This document shows, piece by piece, positions 34,697-47,106 of a stretch of DNA of 64,000 nt (position 1 is its first letter; each line of letters opens with the position of its first letter). The stretch covers positions 146,836,288-146,900,287 of the forward strand of contig NC_089219.1 of the NCBI RefSeq assembly GCF_963924675.1, read 5' to 3'. Position numbers and translations under genes: made by a program. The stretch comes from Phocoena phocoena. Lineage: Eukaryota; Chordata; Mammalia; Artiodactyla; Phocoenidae. Under the pieces are notes generated by a model. The model made no database searches. It was not told the origin of the DNA and worked only from the letters and a program-made list of their open reading frames with translations.

Positions 34697-37600
34697 AGGC
34701 CCATGAACTGAGAGAAGGTGGCCTGCCCCCATGCACCCTGCCCCCAGAGCCTTCTCCTCTTGTTGTGAAATGGCAGGCGTTATTCACTTAGTCATACCAT
34801 TGGCCTTTGAGATAAATAACAGTGCCCCAAAGAGAAATTTCTCCATATTTTCCACTGAGTTTGTCAACCCTCCCTCCCCAGCTTTGAGTCCAGTAAAGAT
34901 GGAGCCCTTGCATGGTGGGGATGGGGAGAGGGGAGGCCTGAGGAGAGAGGGTCATGGGACCAGCGGGGACAGAGCCTGAGAAGGATGCTGTCTTGTACGG
35001 CGTGGAGGCTTCTGCGAGGTCACCACTTTGCAGGACTTACTCAGCTGCTACTTTCCCCCTTTAATCAGGCTTTTTGCAAAGCAGTTATCTCATGATTTAA
35101 ATGACCTCCAGTTGAATGTTCTCACATTCATAACTTAATGACCTTAATCATGCATATTAGTGAGAAAAGTACTTGACATGGCTTTGCCGCTGCCTGCTAC
35201 ATTCCCAGGTTCCTTAGAGGCCGTGAATTGCGCTTATAGGTGCATGTTTCCAGGTACGTAAAGCGATCACAGAACAAGAGATCTACTGAAGGGCTACAGG
35301 TCTTACCATGCTGACTGCAGCTCAAGGTCCTCAGGCTGGGCATCTTGGCTGGCTGTCTCCCTCTTAGGGGTGGAGATGAGGAGAGACAAGCGTTGATGCT
35401 GGGCCCACTTCAATGTCTGCCCCCAAGGAGCAGTTCTCCTTTTCCGTGCCTCTGTGATTTACCACCTGGAGACAGGAAAGTAACCCCCATCTCTCCCTTC
35501 CTGAGAGAGGCAGATACTTGGGGTAAATTTGAGATTTACTCTGTAACTTAGTTCAGAACTTTCCAGAGAGAACTTCAGTGGGAAAAACCTCAAGGGTTGA
35601 CTTGCGTATGTTACTCTAAACAGGAGGTAAACAGGGCCTTAATCTCTTGGTTATGGCATTCCATTTTTTCTATACTACTATTGAATGCCTACTGTGTGCC
35701 AAGACACAAATACCTAGGTATTTCCAGGTAACCAAATAGACCTTTCTTTACTCTCAGCCTGCATATCAATGACAATTTTTGCTATTTGCTGCTGTAATGA
35801 AATATATACTGCAGCCACCGTCTGTGCTTAGAGTGGGTGGTGGGAATATCGCTGAGCTATTCAAGGAAAGACAAGTGCTTTTGCCTAATTGTGCTTCCGG
35901 AGGCTTGCCATCGTCCTGTGGTGCTATCAGCCCTTCCTGAGTCTTCCCGGAGAGACTGCCGATTTACTGCCTGTGACTGACAAGGATATTTTATTCATTT
36001 GATTGCTCAATCAAAAGGTTGAGCAGCTAGAGGCTGAGAATAAATAAAACAATAAATAAAGTTGCAAAGAGATGACAGTAGAAGGGGGATCACTGAAATG
36101 CAGGTGAGAAGTCCTATGATTAGAGCTCTAAGGGAAGACATGGGTAGAGATTACCTAAACCAGTCTTAGGGCCGAAGGAACAATGGATGTTTACTGTGAC
36201 CTGAAGGCCAGCTAGACTCAGCTGGGTGAAAAAAAAAAAAGAGAGATGGGAGGGCATGGAGGCCATCCAAAGAAGAGAGAGCATTTGAAGAGAATGAAAT
36301 GAGTTCACATAGCGGAAATGTAGTGGGAAAGAGAGCACCTGGTAAGCATCAAAGCTCCAGCAGAAAGTAGGGGTTAATGTTAAAGGGCATTAAATGCTAA
36401 AGAACTTGCACTTTAGACTGAGGGCAGGAGGGACTGTCCAGAGATGTTCACTGGGGCATTTTACCACCGGACAATGGATTGGAGGGCAACAAGACCAGAG
36501 GCAGAAATGACAGGATGTTTTTGTATTATTTCAGTGGAGAAATGTGGGTGATGTGAGCTAAGGCAGTGATAATGTGGAAGGAAGGAGATGGAGGGATTCC
36601 AAAAATATTAAAGAGCTGGGCACTTCTTGGCCATGTCCCTGCCTGGGGCTGGGGACAGAGCGTGCCTCTGCACTCCTACCTGCTGTGGGGCTTCCTTCCC
36701 AGCCAGGCAGGTAGATGCGACATTTTCACAATGCCCAAAAGCCACTTGCAGCCATATGGAGGGTCTGTGGGCGGCCGGGCAGCAACAGTGGGGAACAGCC
36801 GGCTGGCTGGCAGTGATGATGGGTGAGCACGGCTCCTGAAGCCAAAACTTCCCTCTCGGCATCCCTCCCCCTCCCCGCCGCCACCGTGTGCGAGGGCCCG
36901 GGGGTCACCCGGGGGTGGAGAGACACCGTGGTCAACAGCACAGCAGCATCATTATTTGTTCCTTTTCCTGCAGTGCCCTTTGCTTGAGCTCCTCTGGGGC
37001 AAAACTGAAGAAATGCTCTGTCTTTACGGGATTCTTTTACTAAAGGAACAGTCGGTCCGATCCTAAGACTCACCCCCCAGCCCCTCACCACGTGTGGATC
37101 TTGCCCCTCCTGGTGAGGCCCAAACTGGTTCCTGTGCTCGTGGTTGATGTTTCCAAAGGGTCTGTTCGTCACAGTCTCCCCGGGGCCCCCCACCCCTCTG
37201 GGCCACCCATATGTGCACCTTGGAAGGTGCCCAGCACCCTTGGGGGGGCCAGCCCTCAGCACTGGCTGAGAGGTGGCAGTGGTTGGAAAAGGGAAGGCTC
37301 GCCTCTGTCCTCCAAATGCCTGAGGTTGGGAGGTCTAAGTGCTTAGATCTATGCTCTTCTGAAATCACTACCCATTTGCTTTTCTTATTTGGGGCCCTAG
37401 GGCTTTGCTGCAAGGTCTCAGGTCCTGGGGTCCAGGCTTATCCACACTTGTATTCCTCACCCACCGTGGCCCCCTCCTCCTGCCTGCGGAAATGACCACA
37501 CTCATATGTTGTGTCCCCAAGTGTTGCATTCCTTCCTTCTGGCTTTTTGCCTTTCTTTCTCACTGCTCTCTCTCATTCTCCTCTTCCTAAATGAGTCTGG

Positions 37601-38669
37601 GCCTTTGGTGTTTCCCCGGCAGCTTCGCGGGGTTGTGAAGGAGAGATTCTCGCTCCCTCCTCAGCCAGGTTTTGGGCCTGTGCTTTGCTCAGAGCTGAAG
37701 GCGGTGCCGGGGTGGTTGGCTGTGAGGTCAAAGACCCTCGGGGGTCGTAGCCTCTCACCTGGGGCCTGTCCCAGCGGCATCCGGATCCCAGCCTCTGAAA
37801 CCAGGCAGGGCCCTGACCCTTTGTTAGTTGTGGAAGAAACTGCTTCAGGGAAGAAGACCCCTCCTTCCTGATCTCCTACATCCAACGCAGGGCTGGCTTC
37901 TGCTGACATGGATAGAAGCACGGGGGAAGCAGTTTTTCTAAAACTCCTCATCTGCCCCTCCCACCCTACCCCACTCCAACCCTGATGCCCCAAACTGGCT
38001 TCCTTGAAGTTACTAGGAATAGAAGGGATTGTCTCTTCTAGGGTGAAGAGAAGGGGCAATGGAGTGGGGCCTGTGTGTCACTACTGTTAAGCTCAGCAGC
38101 TGTGGTGACAGGCCTTTGCAAGCACTTCAAGGCCCAGGAACCCACGGTGAGAAGGGCCAGTTAGATCTGTTACTCTGGCTTCGGCTGTGTCCATGCTACA
38201 GCAGGCGCCCTCTGGCCTGACCGTGAACTCCTAGACGGTGGAAACAGCAGCTCCGGAAGGCCTGGTGTGGCTCCCTGGCCCTCCGGCTGCAAACAGTCTA
38301 CTCTCTGCCTTCCTCTGTGTTTCTTCTTTCCAGGACCTCGTTGGTGTTTGTCTTGGAGTTGATCCTACCCCAATGCATAGGAAGTCACATGGTGCCCTTC
38401 TCTCCGTGGATCGGGCTACGGGGAGAAGACTCTGGCCCCAAGGGCTTTGTTGCCTTCCCTGTGCGTACACCGAGCCGTCGGTGCTATCAGTAGGGGTGAC
38501 ACAGGAACCTTGCACAATCGCCCCGCGATGTACTCCTCTGAACTATAGTTGCATTGTAGTATCATTTTGTCTCTACCTGGCAGCATTGTTTCCAAGCCTC
38601 TAAGCATCAGTCAGGTTTTAAAACCCACACGGAGAGCTGTCTGTGTGGACGGTACTTTCCTTTATTCTT
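34697..38669. other. Long repeat-poor intronic stretch without recognised gene
   Basis: Nearly 4 kb with little transposon sequence visible. 35040-35190 is AT-rich with TAATCA and ATGCATATT cores. 36.8-36.93 kb holds a small CpG cluster (cccgccgccaccg, cccggggg). 36.7-38.1 kb is GC-rich, giving overlapping ORFs on both strands without domains. A poly(A) run is at about 36229-36240. Confidence 0.5.
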
Positions 38670-38840
38670 CATTGATCACATGAATGTGTGGAGTTCTGAG
38701 TTCCAGGGCTGGGCCAGGCCGTGGGGATCGCGGTGATGAATCACTCTGAGGCCACCCTCAAGGAGCTTATCATCTGGTGGTTATTACTGAGAGTTATTTA
38801 ACTCTCAGTCAAAGTAGGTGTGATAAATGCTGTAAAAAGT
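38670..38840 (-). repeat. L2 LINE 3' region
   Basis: 'gccaccctcaaggagcttat' preceded by 'ggggatcgcggtgatgaatc' follows the antisense L2 order (summary phrase 'catggagcttacagtct'). Confidence 0.6.
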
Positions 38841-41029
38841 CTCTGGAGAAAGGGCTACAGGACTTTGGAGAATGAGAAATGACTTTCCAGAAGAAATAGC
38901 TCTTGTGGCTATAAGAGCAGGCCTGTGAGGACACCGCGTGAATGGCAGGGAGCTTCTCAGAGGTTTGGCATTATCATTACCCGGGAAGCAGGGATTTAGT
39001 CATGTACAATGCCGTGTTTGATGTGGGTGTTGAAGAAGGCTCTGTATAATTTGGATATGGGGACGTCTATCCATCTGGGTGTACCATGGATCTTAAGCAG
39101 CCAGAAGGGGCAGAGTCAGGGGTCCTGCCTGCTTGGGAAGACCTCATGTAGTGGGCTTAGAAGACATTTAAACAAAACAGCCAGCAAATATGGGTAGCTC
39201 ACAGACAAGGAATGCCAGTTTGTAGGACAAGTGGGTCTAGGTGGCCTGGGCTGCAATGATACAATGTATGAAGCTGGGTAGAAGAGGCAGGGAAAGGCCT
39301 CTTATTTTCTCATTTTGAGAAGAAGAAGTGACATTCAGAGGTCAGGGATTCCAAGTTATAGGAGATGGGGTCCTGGCCCCAAGTAGCTCGTCATCCAAGT
39401 GACCATTATCCCCTCACATGAGACACATGCATGGGGCAAGAGGCACTGTGTGAAACTGTTCTTCACCATCTCAGGGTCAGCAGGGTTGACCCGAACCTGC
39501 AAAGCCACTCTTCCTCCTGATTTTCTTAATTCTCTTAATAGCACCACGATACCCCCAGATACCAAGCCCCTACCTCAGTCCCTGGCCTTTCCCCTCTCTT
39601 CCTGTGTCACTCCTCCCTGGAAAGCCCGTAGAGTCACCTCCACAAGAACGCAGTGTCCACCCACTCTGCTGGTTCTCGTTACCACACCCCAGTCCTGGCG
39701 CCATCGTGGAAATACTGCAAGATCCTCCTGATTTGACCTCCACTTCTTTTCCCTCTTCCACCCATCCTGCACATGGTCACCCAACTCGACCACCCATGTG
39801 GAGGTTGAACCAGAGGCTGCAGGTGGAATGAGGCAGAGTCCTGAAAGGAGGGTAGTGTAGTTGTCTGGGGGAGAGCCTGGTGGGCTCTGACGATGGCAGT
39901 GGAGATGGAGGGAAGTGAGAAGGGCCTGGATAGATTTTCAAGGTGGAACGAATAGGACCAGGTGATGGATTGTCTGAGAAAGGGTTGGGGCTCAGGTTTT
40001 GAGACTAGTGGTTGGCTGGTTTGATGGAGGTGGGCTGGGTGTGGAAGCGGGGGTGGGAGCCCTGCTAAGAGGTAGATCGTGAGTTTGGGTTAAATATGTT
40101 GAGTTTGAGCTATCCAAGAGATGTGAGTAGAGAATTGACATACGGGGCTGGGGCTAAGGAGAGAGGTTTGGCCCAGAGATAGAGATCTGGGAGCTGCTGG
40201 CACATACGTTCCCAGTTAGATCAGGCCATTAATAGCGTACGTACCGTTATATGCAGCTTCCCTACTAAAGGCCTTGAAGGCAGTGTGCATGCTTTATTTT
40301 TGCTCAGGTAATGTGAGCTGTGCATAACTGTAACAGGGTATGAAGCTGGCCTCTTTCTATCTGGCTAGGTTGAGGAGGAGGGTGGGAATAATGGAGAGCA
40401 AAGAACTAGCTGCAGTTAAAAAAAAAAAAAAAGCCCATCAGTGAGGAAATTCTGCTGTTCCTTTAATCAACGGCTATGACAATGACCATGGCCCTTCTAT
40501 TAGCCCCATGGAGAGGCGACTTGTGTGAGCCATTCACGCTATCTCCTCTCTCCATCATGACCTTGGCCCAGTGTTTGTACACCACAGCGAGGAGTGTGGC
40601 TAACTGCATCAACCCACCTTGGTACCACCCACCGGCCTGGTTATTATTCCTGCTTCTGCCCAGAGTCCTATTACAGAAGTTCTCTATGCAGAGCAAACAT
40701 GCCCAAGTGCTTCTCACCTCCCACGGCCTTCCCTAGCCCACCAGGCCTCACAAAACGTATTTGTCCTCTCAAACGAAACGGTAATCTTGGCTTCTCTAGA
40801 GTCAGTAGTCCAGAGATGGCTCTGGCTGAAAAATAAAGAAACGGAGGAATTTTTAAGTGCGTTTCTGCTCAGACTGTCTACACAGGCCCAGCTAGGATCT
40901 GACAGGAGCACAGAGAGGGCTTGTGCCGCATGAGCTCTTGTCCTCCCAGCTCTCTTGGTACATCAATGGGGACTGTTCCAAGCAAACTGGATTCCCATCC
41001 AGACGTCGCTGTAATTTTGAACTGCTTTA
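38841..41029. other. Intronic sequence without recognised gene
   Basis: No coding family recognised. A poly(A) run is at about 40419-40432. Overlapping frames at 39356-39831 and 40463-40933 on both strands have no domain signature. Confidence 0.5.
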
Positions 41030-41165
41030 TATTTGTGTAATTATCTGTTTAAGGTCTGTCCTCCCTTCTGTAAGCTCCTTATAGGGAAAGAAAAAAGTCT
41101 GTCTTGTTTACTGCTGAATTCCCTGGGCGCAGGGCAGTGCCTGGCGGGCAACAGGTGCTTAGGGT
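41030..41165 (+). repeat. L2 LINE 3' end
   Basis: 'ccttctgtaagctccttata', 'gtctgtcttgtttactgctg' plus 'aattccctgggcgcagggca', then 'aggtgcttag' give the sense L2 order. Confidence 0.8.
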
Positions 41166-41291
41166 TAAAGAATTATACTTATTTACTACCCTTTTATCCT
41201 GAAGTTGCCTCCTTCATGGTGGATCTCATCTACTTCTACTATTAAAAAATCAAACTTTATCATGTATGACTTTGCAGTATTGATTTTTTTA

Positions 41292-41530
41292 AAGAGCAGG
41301 ATAGTGGTTAACAGCCTGGGCCTTAGCATTTGGCAGACCTGGGCTTGAATCCTGTTCTGCTCACCTGATACCTGTGTGACCGTGAGCAAGCTCCTGAACC
41401 TCTCTGTACCTCCATTTTCCTCATCTGCAAAATGGGGATGAGTTTCTTACCTTAAAGTCTTGTTGCAAAGATCAAATGAGATTACAGGTATAAACCGCCT
41501 AGTACAGGACCTGGCCCACCAGTTAGTAGT
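41292..41530 (-). repeat. MIR SINE, essentially full length
   Basis: One of the clearest MIRs in the window: 'ggatagtggttaacagcctg', 'cagacctgggcttgaatcct', 'ccattttcctcatctgcaaa', 'tcaaatgagattacaggtat', 'ggacctggcccaccagttag'. Confidence 0.92.
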
Positions 41531-41534
41531 AGTG

Positions 41535-41845
41535 GTACGTTACAAATCTGTTCTCTATGTCTATGAGTCTGTTTCTGTTTCGTAGATAAGTTCATTTGTG
41601 TCACATTTTAGGTTCTACATATAAGTGATACGGTATTTGCCTTTATCTTTCTGACTTACTTCACTTAGCATGATAATCTCTAGGTCTGTCCATGTTGCTG
41701 CAAATGGCATTATTTCATTCTTTTCTACAGCTGAGTAGTATTCCATTGTATATAGGTACCACGTCTTCTTTATTCTTCTGTTGATGGACATTTAGGTTGT
41801 TTCCATGTCTTGGCTATTGTAAACAGTGCTGCTAGGAACATATTT
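41535..41845 (-). repeat. L1 fragment without 3' tail
   Basis: Antisense L1 3' UTR and ORF2 end: 'gttctctatgtctatgagtc', 'ttcatttgtgtcacatttta', 'agtattccattgtatatagg', 'cttggctattgtaaacagtg'. No A-tail complement lies at its left edge. It stops where another L1 begins. Confidence 0.85.
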
Positions 41846-42645
41846 ATTTATTTATTTTATTGGACTATAGTAGCTTTACACTGCTGTTGTCAATTTCTGC
41901 TGTATAGCAAAGTGAATCAGCCATACATACACATATATCCCCTTTTTTGGATTTCCTTCCCATTTAGGTCGCCACAGAGCACCAGGTAGAGTTCCCTGTG
42001 CTATACAGTAGGTTCTCATTAGTAATCTATTTTATACATAGTAGTGTACATATGTCAATCCCCATCTCCCAGTTCATCCCATCCCCCTTCCCCCTTGGTA
42101 TCCCTATGTTTATTCTTTATGTCTGTGTCCCTATTTCTGCTTTGCAAATAAGATCATCTCTACCATTTTTCTAGATTCAACATATATGCATTAATATCCG
42201 ATATTTGTTTTTCTGACTTACTTCACTCTGTATGACAGTCTCTAGGTCCATCCACATCTCTGCAAATGACACAGTTTTGTTCCTTTGTATGTGGCTGAGT
42301 GATGTTCCATTGTATATTGTACCACATCTTCTTTATCCATTTCTCCGTTGATAGACATTTAGGTTGCTTCCAAGTCCTGGCTATTGTAAATAGTGCTGCA
42401 GTGAATATAGGAGTGCATGTATCTTTTCAAATTACAGTTTTAATCGGATAAATGCCCAGGAGTGGGATTGCTGGATCATATGGCAACTCTATTTTTAGTT
42501 TTTTGAGGAACCTTCATACTGTTTTCCATAGTGGCTGCATCAATTTACATTCCCACCAAGAGTGTAGGAGGGTTCCCTTTTCTCCACACCCTCTCCAGAA
42601 TTTGTTATTTGTAGATTTTTAAATGATGGCCATTTTGCCTGGTCA
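41846..42645 (-). mobile_element. L1 3' end, antisense, second copy
   Basis: It begins with a 'tttatttattttattggact' tail complement and repeats the segment just seen in the previous fragment ('gttccattgtatattgtacc', 'cctggctattgtaaatagtg'). It continues further into ORF2 ('tccacaccctctccagaatt'). This shows two separate insertions, probably of different subfamilies, placed head to tail. Confidence 0.88.
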
Positions 42646-42959
42646 CATTTTGAGAATGGCTGTTCTAGGTATTGGGTTCCCAAAATTAGGATCATGGTCA
42701 GATATTTGGGGCTAATCTGGGCAAGGAAATCGGTGAGACTGACTGAAAACCCTGTAAGGTGCTGCACACATCCCAAAGTCTGAGCATCTTCAGCTCCAGC
42801 TTTCTTCCTCCTCTTGCATCCATCCAGGCAGGTAGATAGCTCTCTGCAGAGACTTCTGGCACCTTTATCTTCTCCATACTTTCTGCCTCCACCCAAGTGC
42901 AGGTTCTAATTACCTACCACCTGAATGTCCCCTCCAGGAGTCTCTCTGGGGTACGACAC

Positions 42960-43140
42960 TGTGCTGTAGGAGAAAGAGTGTGAATTCTGGAGTCATCTAG
43001 AACTGGCTACACATTTCATTTTTCATGAGGCATTGGTTTCCCCAACTGTAAAAGGGGTAGCCAGGACTCTCCTCAGGGGTCTTATAGTTCTAATGAGATC
43101 AAAGTCACACACCTGGCACATGGCCTGTTTCACAGTGGGT
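42960..43140 (-). repeat. MIR SINE
   Basis: 'agagtgtgaattctggagtc', 'ggtttccccaactgtaaaag', 'acacacctggcacatggcct'. Confidence 0.72.
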
Positions 43141-43773
43141 ACTGTGCCCACTGAGTCCTGCCAGCTCACTTCTGGGCATCACCAAATCCTCCTCCTCTGA
43201 ACACCCATGGTACCTAAAGTCAATACTATTTGCATCTACTGCTCACCTGCAGGCTGTGTTGTTTCTTAACAAGTTTCTCAAGATGGAAAGACGGGAGGAA
43301 AAACCATGCCTCTTAATGTTTCTGTACCTTCCATGGGGCTGAGGTTTATAAATATGTATTGTTTTGAATAAAAGAAATAGAGGGTGCATTTTCTGCCCTT
43401 GCCAGATGAACAGTTCAGTGGATGACACATTGCATTTGTACAAGGAAATATTGTGGTCCTTAGAAAGTGGTATTATCAACAAGTGACAATCAGCAGGCAG
43501 GTCAGATCCATGGACAAGAGATGGCTTCTACAAACATATCTGTTTAACAGAGGAGATTTCCAAGCCTTTGCCAATGGTAGACATATCTTGAGTATTTTTC
43601 AAAAAGTAACACAGTCCGCAGGGAGGAAAAAAAGGATGTAGTGGCTTAGAGGTATCTAGAAAGATGTTAGACTCAGCCAGGTGTTACTGTGAGAGCCAGC
43701 TGAGAGGTGGGCCTGACCAGTCACTACGCAGCCACTCCCACCAGCCCCATCGTCATTCCAGGTCCTGAGGAAA

Positions 43774-43823
43774 CCCTCTCTTCTTAGAGCCTGCAGACTG
43801 GTGCAGGCTCTAAGAAGAGAGGG
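43774..43823. repeat. Perfect 22-bp inverted repeat, 6-nt loop
   Basis: The arms at 43774-43795 and 43802-43823 are exact reverse complements, with 'gactgg' between them. No transposon body surrounds it. It could arise by a template-switch mutation. There is no sign that it is transcribed as a small RNA. Confidence 0.9.
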
Positions 43824-44916
43824 CTCTTCTGGTCTTGGAGCAGTGGCTCTCCCTCTCTGTTTTCTACCTCTTAGCTCCCTCTGTGACTTGACCCCCTGAA
43901 AGTCCTCAGAATGGCAGGAAACAAAAGCCCAGGAAAAGGTATTTAAAGGCAAGATTTGCTTTTTGCTCTCCTAAGTACACCGCCCCTCCCCCCTCATACC
44001 TGCAAAGGCAGGTGTGCACGCAAGGCCTATACCTACTTGGAGCAAGGAAGAGAAAACCATAGTCAGAGCAATGAATATCTCAGTAAATGCTCTTGTCTCA
44101 TTAGAAGATCATAGAAGGGCTCTTGTCTGATTTCCTACTCCAGTGGAGCCTGCAGGAACCCCAGATGGAGGACTGGGGTGTCATCATCGCATGTCTGGGA
44201 GAGAACAATTGATCTCCTTGGCTCCCCGTGAAGGGCACCACAGAGTGTTTGAGATGGAAGGCAGTCCTTAAAATGGATCCCTAATCTCTAATGTCCTGAT
44301 GAGATTATAACCAACCCAGATAGAATGGGTAATTATTTGTCTTAGGTTTCAAGATGTTTAAGCCAGACCTTCTACAGTCTTCTTGCCTGCCCAGTTTTGT
44401 GTTCAGTTCATGTAGCTTCATCTGCTCCCAGATAAGAGGATTTCCACTTCTCTTTTCTGCTGAAGGAAGCACAACTGGCTGACCTCTTTCTCTTATTGGC
44501 CCTTATTGGCTGGCTTAAGGACCAACCCCTGTCTGTGCTCTCCATCACAGTGGTCAGGTTGCCTTTGAGTCATCTAGGTGTTAGTCGCCATGGTGCTGGC
44601 TTAACCAGAACTCATTTCTGATCCGACTGTGACTGTACAAACCCTAGGGCCACGGAATGCTCCTTCTTGAAGAAGATCATTGCATTGAAACGTGTGGACT
44701 GGTTATGGGCAAGGGTTTGTTTGCCAAAACCAAACAAGCTTGTTTAAAAATGTTGCGGGGACATGGTCTGAGGGGGGGATCCTATTCTATTGCTTAGAAA
44801 AATAGGATCTTCTTTGCTAGAAGAACCCAGAAAAAGATGGGATTTTGTTATTATCCCATTATCCAAAACCATGGAGTTTTTATCCCCTCCATGGAGTAAT
44901 AGGAATAGGAAAGCAA

Positions 44917-45042
44917 AGTCTGCCTTCTTCCTTTTTCTTATTTTCCCTTCTTTTCCTCTTTTGTTCCTGTTCTTTCCTCCTCCCTATTTCCCTGCTTCGT
45001 CATCCCCTCTGTTCTTCCTTCTTATCTTCTTTCTTTATGTAT
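44917..45042 (+). repeat. Polypyrimidine tract
   Basis: About 125 bp composed mostly of T and C with CTT and TTCC units and only a few purines. The frames on this strand (Phe/Ser/Leu/Pro-rich) follow from composition. Confidence 0.85.
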
Positions 45043-45799
45043 CAGATCAGCGTGAGTTCTCCTAGAGAAAGCTGAACTTGACCCTGGGATGGCAGAGGCA
45101 GGAACCTGAACTGTCTCCATATCAGGTTGCTAGGCAGGTTCAACTGAGCTTTCTGGAAGAGGCCTTCATTTTTAACCGTAGATCTTTGGTTCATATGTAG
45201 AATAAACTACATTCTTCAGAGATTTAGCTGAGGTTCTAGGACCTAGGACCCTATTCTTTCCTTATTCTGTTTGCTTGCTTGCCAAATTCTGCTCCTCAGC
45301 CAGTCTGTCCAAGGTGGAGACAGGAGAAATGAAAGAAGAAAAATCTCCAGTCTTTATGGGGGCAGTCTTTGAGCTTATGTTTATCACAGCTTTACCCCTG
45401 AACTGCTTAGGAGTTTGAAGGCAACCGCCCACAGCCTGGTTACTGGTTAGGTTTTCTCTAGGGTTTCTGTTTTTCATGGCAGGGATTTGTCAGGTAACAT
45501 TTCAGAAAGATCCCGTATATTGATGACACCAACTTCATCAGTTACCTCTGATCTGGGGTAGTTGAGACTAAGATCTTAGAATTAAGGACTGGGAAGACTA
45601 GTTCTAGACTTTGTCATTTAATCACTTTGGATTGTGGTTCCTTTATGTAAAATGAGGGAGCATGGTCCTGTCTTAACTAAGGTCCAGGGATGGGAAGGAT
45701 TTACGGAGATTGTTGGTATAAAAGCTCCTTGTCGTAGCTCACGTTAGGTTTCTTCTCACACACCCTAACTCATGATAAGCAGTACCGGTAACAGTTGTT

Positions 45800-45880
45800 G
45801 ACAACCTGCATTACCCAGGATCTCTGGTGGCCGTCTGCAGTATTTACAGCCACCAGAGATCCTGGGTAATGTTGGTTGTC
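45800..45880. repeat. 32-bp inverted repeat, 17-nt loop
   Basis: The arms at 45800-45831 and 45849-45880 match at 30 of 32 positions. The inner 22 bp (45810-45831 against 45849-45870) are perfect. No known element was recognised around it. Confidence 0.9.
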
Positions 45881-46539
45881 TTTCGGATTGCTTGTCTGAT
45901 GATCTGTCTATTTAAATCTCAGTTGCACGATGAGGTTTAGGGGGTGTGTGTGCCCATGAGTGAGCCTGCGTGTGATTTAGCTCTCTTGGAGAAATGAAGG
46001 CAAAGAGATGGTCCTGCTAAGTTGGAACAATGTGAGAACCAAGGAGGAATATGAAGCCAGCCAATGAGGAGCCCCTGCCTTCTTCCTTTTCAACAGCCTG
46101 CTCCAAAGAGCCTTTTTCTTTGGTTTGGGCCATATCTCTTCTCTGATAACTATCTCTACCCTGTCTTCTGCTCTCAACTTTTATCCCTGCCCTACATTGG
46201 GTGGTCCTGATGTCTTTGACTCCAGATCTCTGTTGATAATAGGTGTGTGGGGAGATAATTATGAACCAGAGGGGCCTTCTATTGCATCCTGTGAGCAGAT
46301 GAGATATGGTACCTCATCTCTCATCTTCCTTCCCTACCTAACCAACATATCAGCTTCTGATGCCTTGTTAGGGATGTATTAGAGGACTTCCTGTTTCATA
46401 AAGGGATAAAACAGAAGACCTATGTAGTCTCTTTCAACCCTGAGATGCTATTAGTGTCCTATGGATCACCCATGCCATTCCCCATTGTGTTCGAAGCAAT
46501 GGCAAAAGTAGCATACCTCTGTGATACTGCATTAACCTT
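45881..46539. other. Intronic sequence without recognised gene
   Basis: No coding family or clear repeat recognised; only short frames. Confidence 0.5.
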
Positions 46540-46650
46540 TGTCAATTACTGTGCCAGGCATGTGTTAAGATATGAAGATGAATAAAGCACAGACCCTATC
46601 TTTAAGGAGCTCAGCGTCCAGTGGAATGATAGACACATAAACTGAGTGTG
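46540..46650 (-). repeat. L2 LINE 3' region
   Basis: 'ttactgtgccaggcatgtgt' and 'ctatctttaaggagctcagc' with 'gtccagtggaatgatagac' give the antisense L2 order. Confidence 0.7.
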
Positions 46651-46761
46651 AATATACAGTGTGATTGATTGGGTCAAGATTGAGTAACAAGGTTGGGTTT
46701 ACCCTCTTTCCTGAAAACAAAATAAAACAAAACAAACAAAACAGATGAAACAATACTTTTA

Positions 46762-47106
46762 TAAATTTATTTTATTTATTTATTTTTGGCTGCGTTAGGT
46801 CTTCGTTGCTGCGCGCAGGCTTTCTCTAGTTGCGGCAAGCGGGGGCCACTCTTTGTTGCAGTGCGCGGGCTTCTCATTGCAGTGGCCTCTCGTTGCAGAG
46901 CACAAGCTCCAGGCATGCAGTCTTCAGCAGTTGTGGCACACGGGCCCAGCAGTTGCAGCTTGCATGCTCTAGAGTGCAGGCTCAGTAGTTGTGGCTCGTG
47001 GGCTTAGTTGCTCCGTGGCATGTGGGATCTTCCTGGACCAGGGCTCGAACCCACGTTCCCTGCTTTGGCAGGCGGACTCCTAACCACTGCACCACAAGGG
47101 AAGCCC
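46762..47106 (-). mobile_element. CHR-1-type SINE, full length
   Basis: Antisense CHR-1 from the 'taaatttattttatttattt' tail complement to 'caccacaagggaagccc' at the tRNA-derived end. It contains 'ggtcttcgttgctgcgcgca' and 'agggctcgaacccacgttcc'. The 16-bp target duplication is 'tgaaacaatactttta' at 46746-46761 and 'tgaaacagtactttta' at 47107-47122 (one mismatch). Confidence 0.94.

Larger units (their letters stand above)
43141..45799. other. Intronic sequence without recognised gene
   Basis: No coding family recognised. A perfect hairpin (43774-43823) and a polypyrimidine tract (44917-45042) are listed separately. A weak antisense MIR may lie at about 45595-45690. Confidence 0.5.

Noticed and set aside
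36566..38607. Cluster of overlapping frames on both strands, possible exon or CpG-island gene
   Set aside because: GC richness explains the frames; no domain, no convincing splice-site pairs, and only a very small CpG cluster near 36.9 kb.
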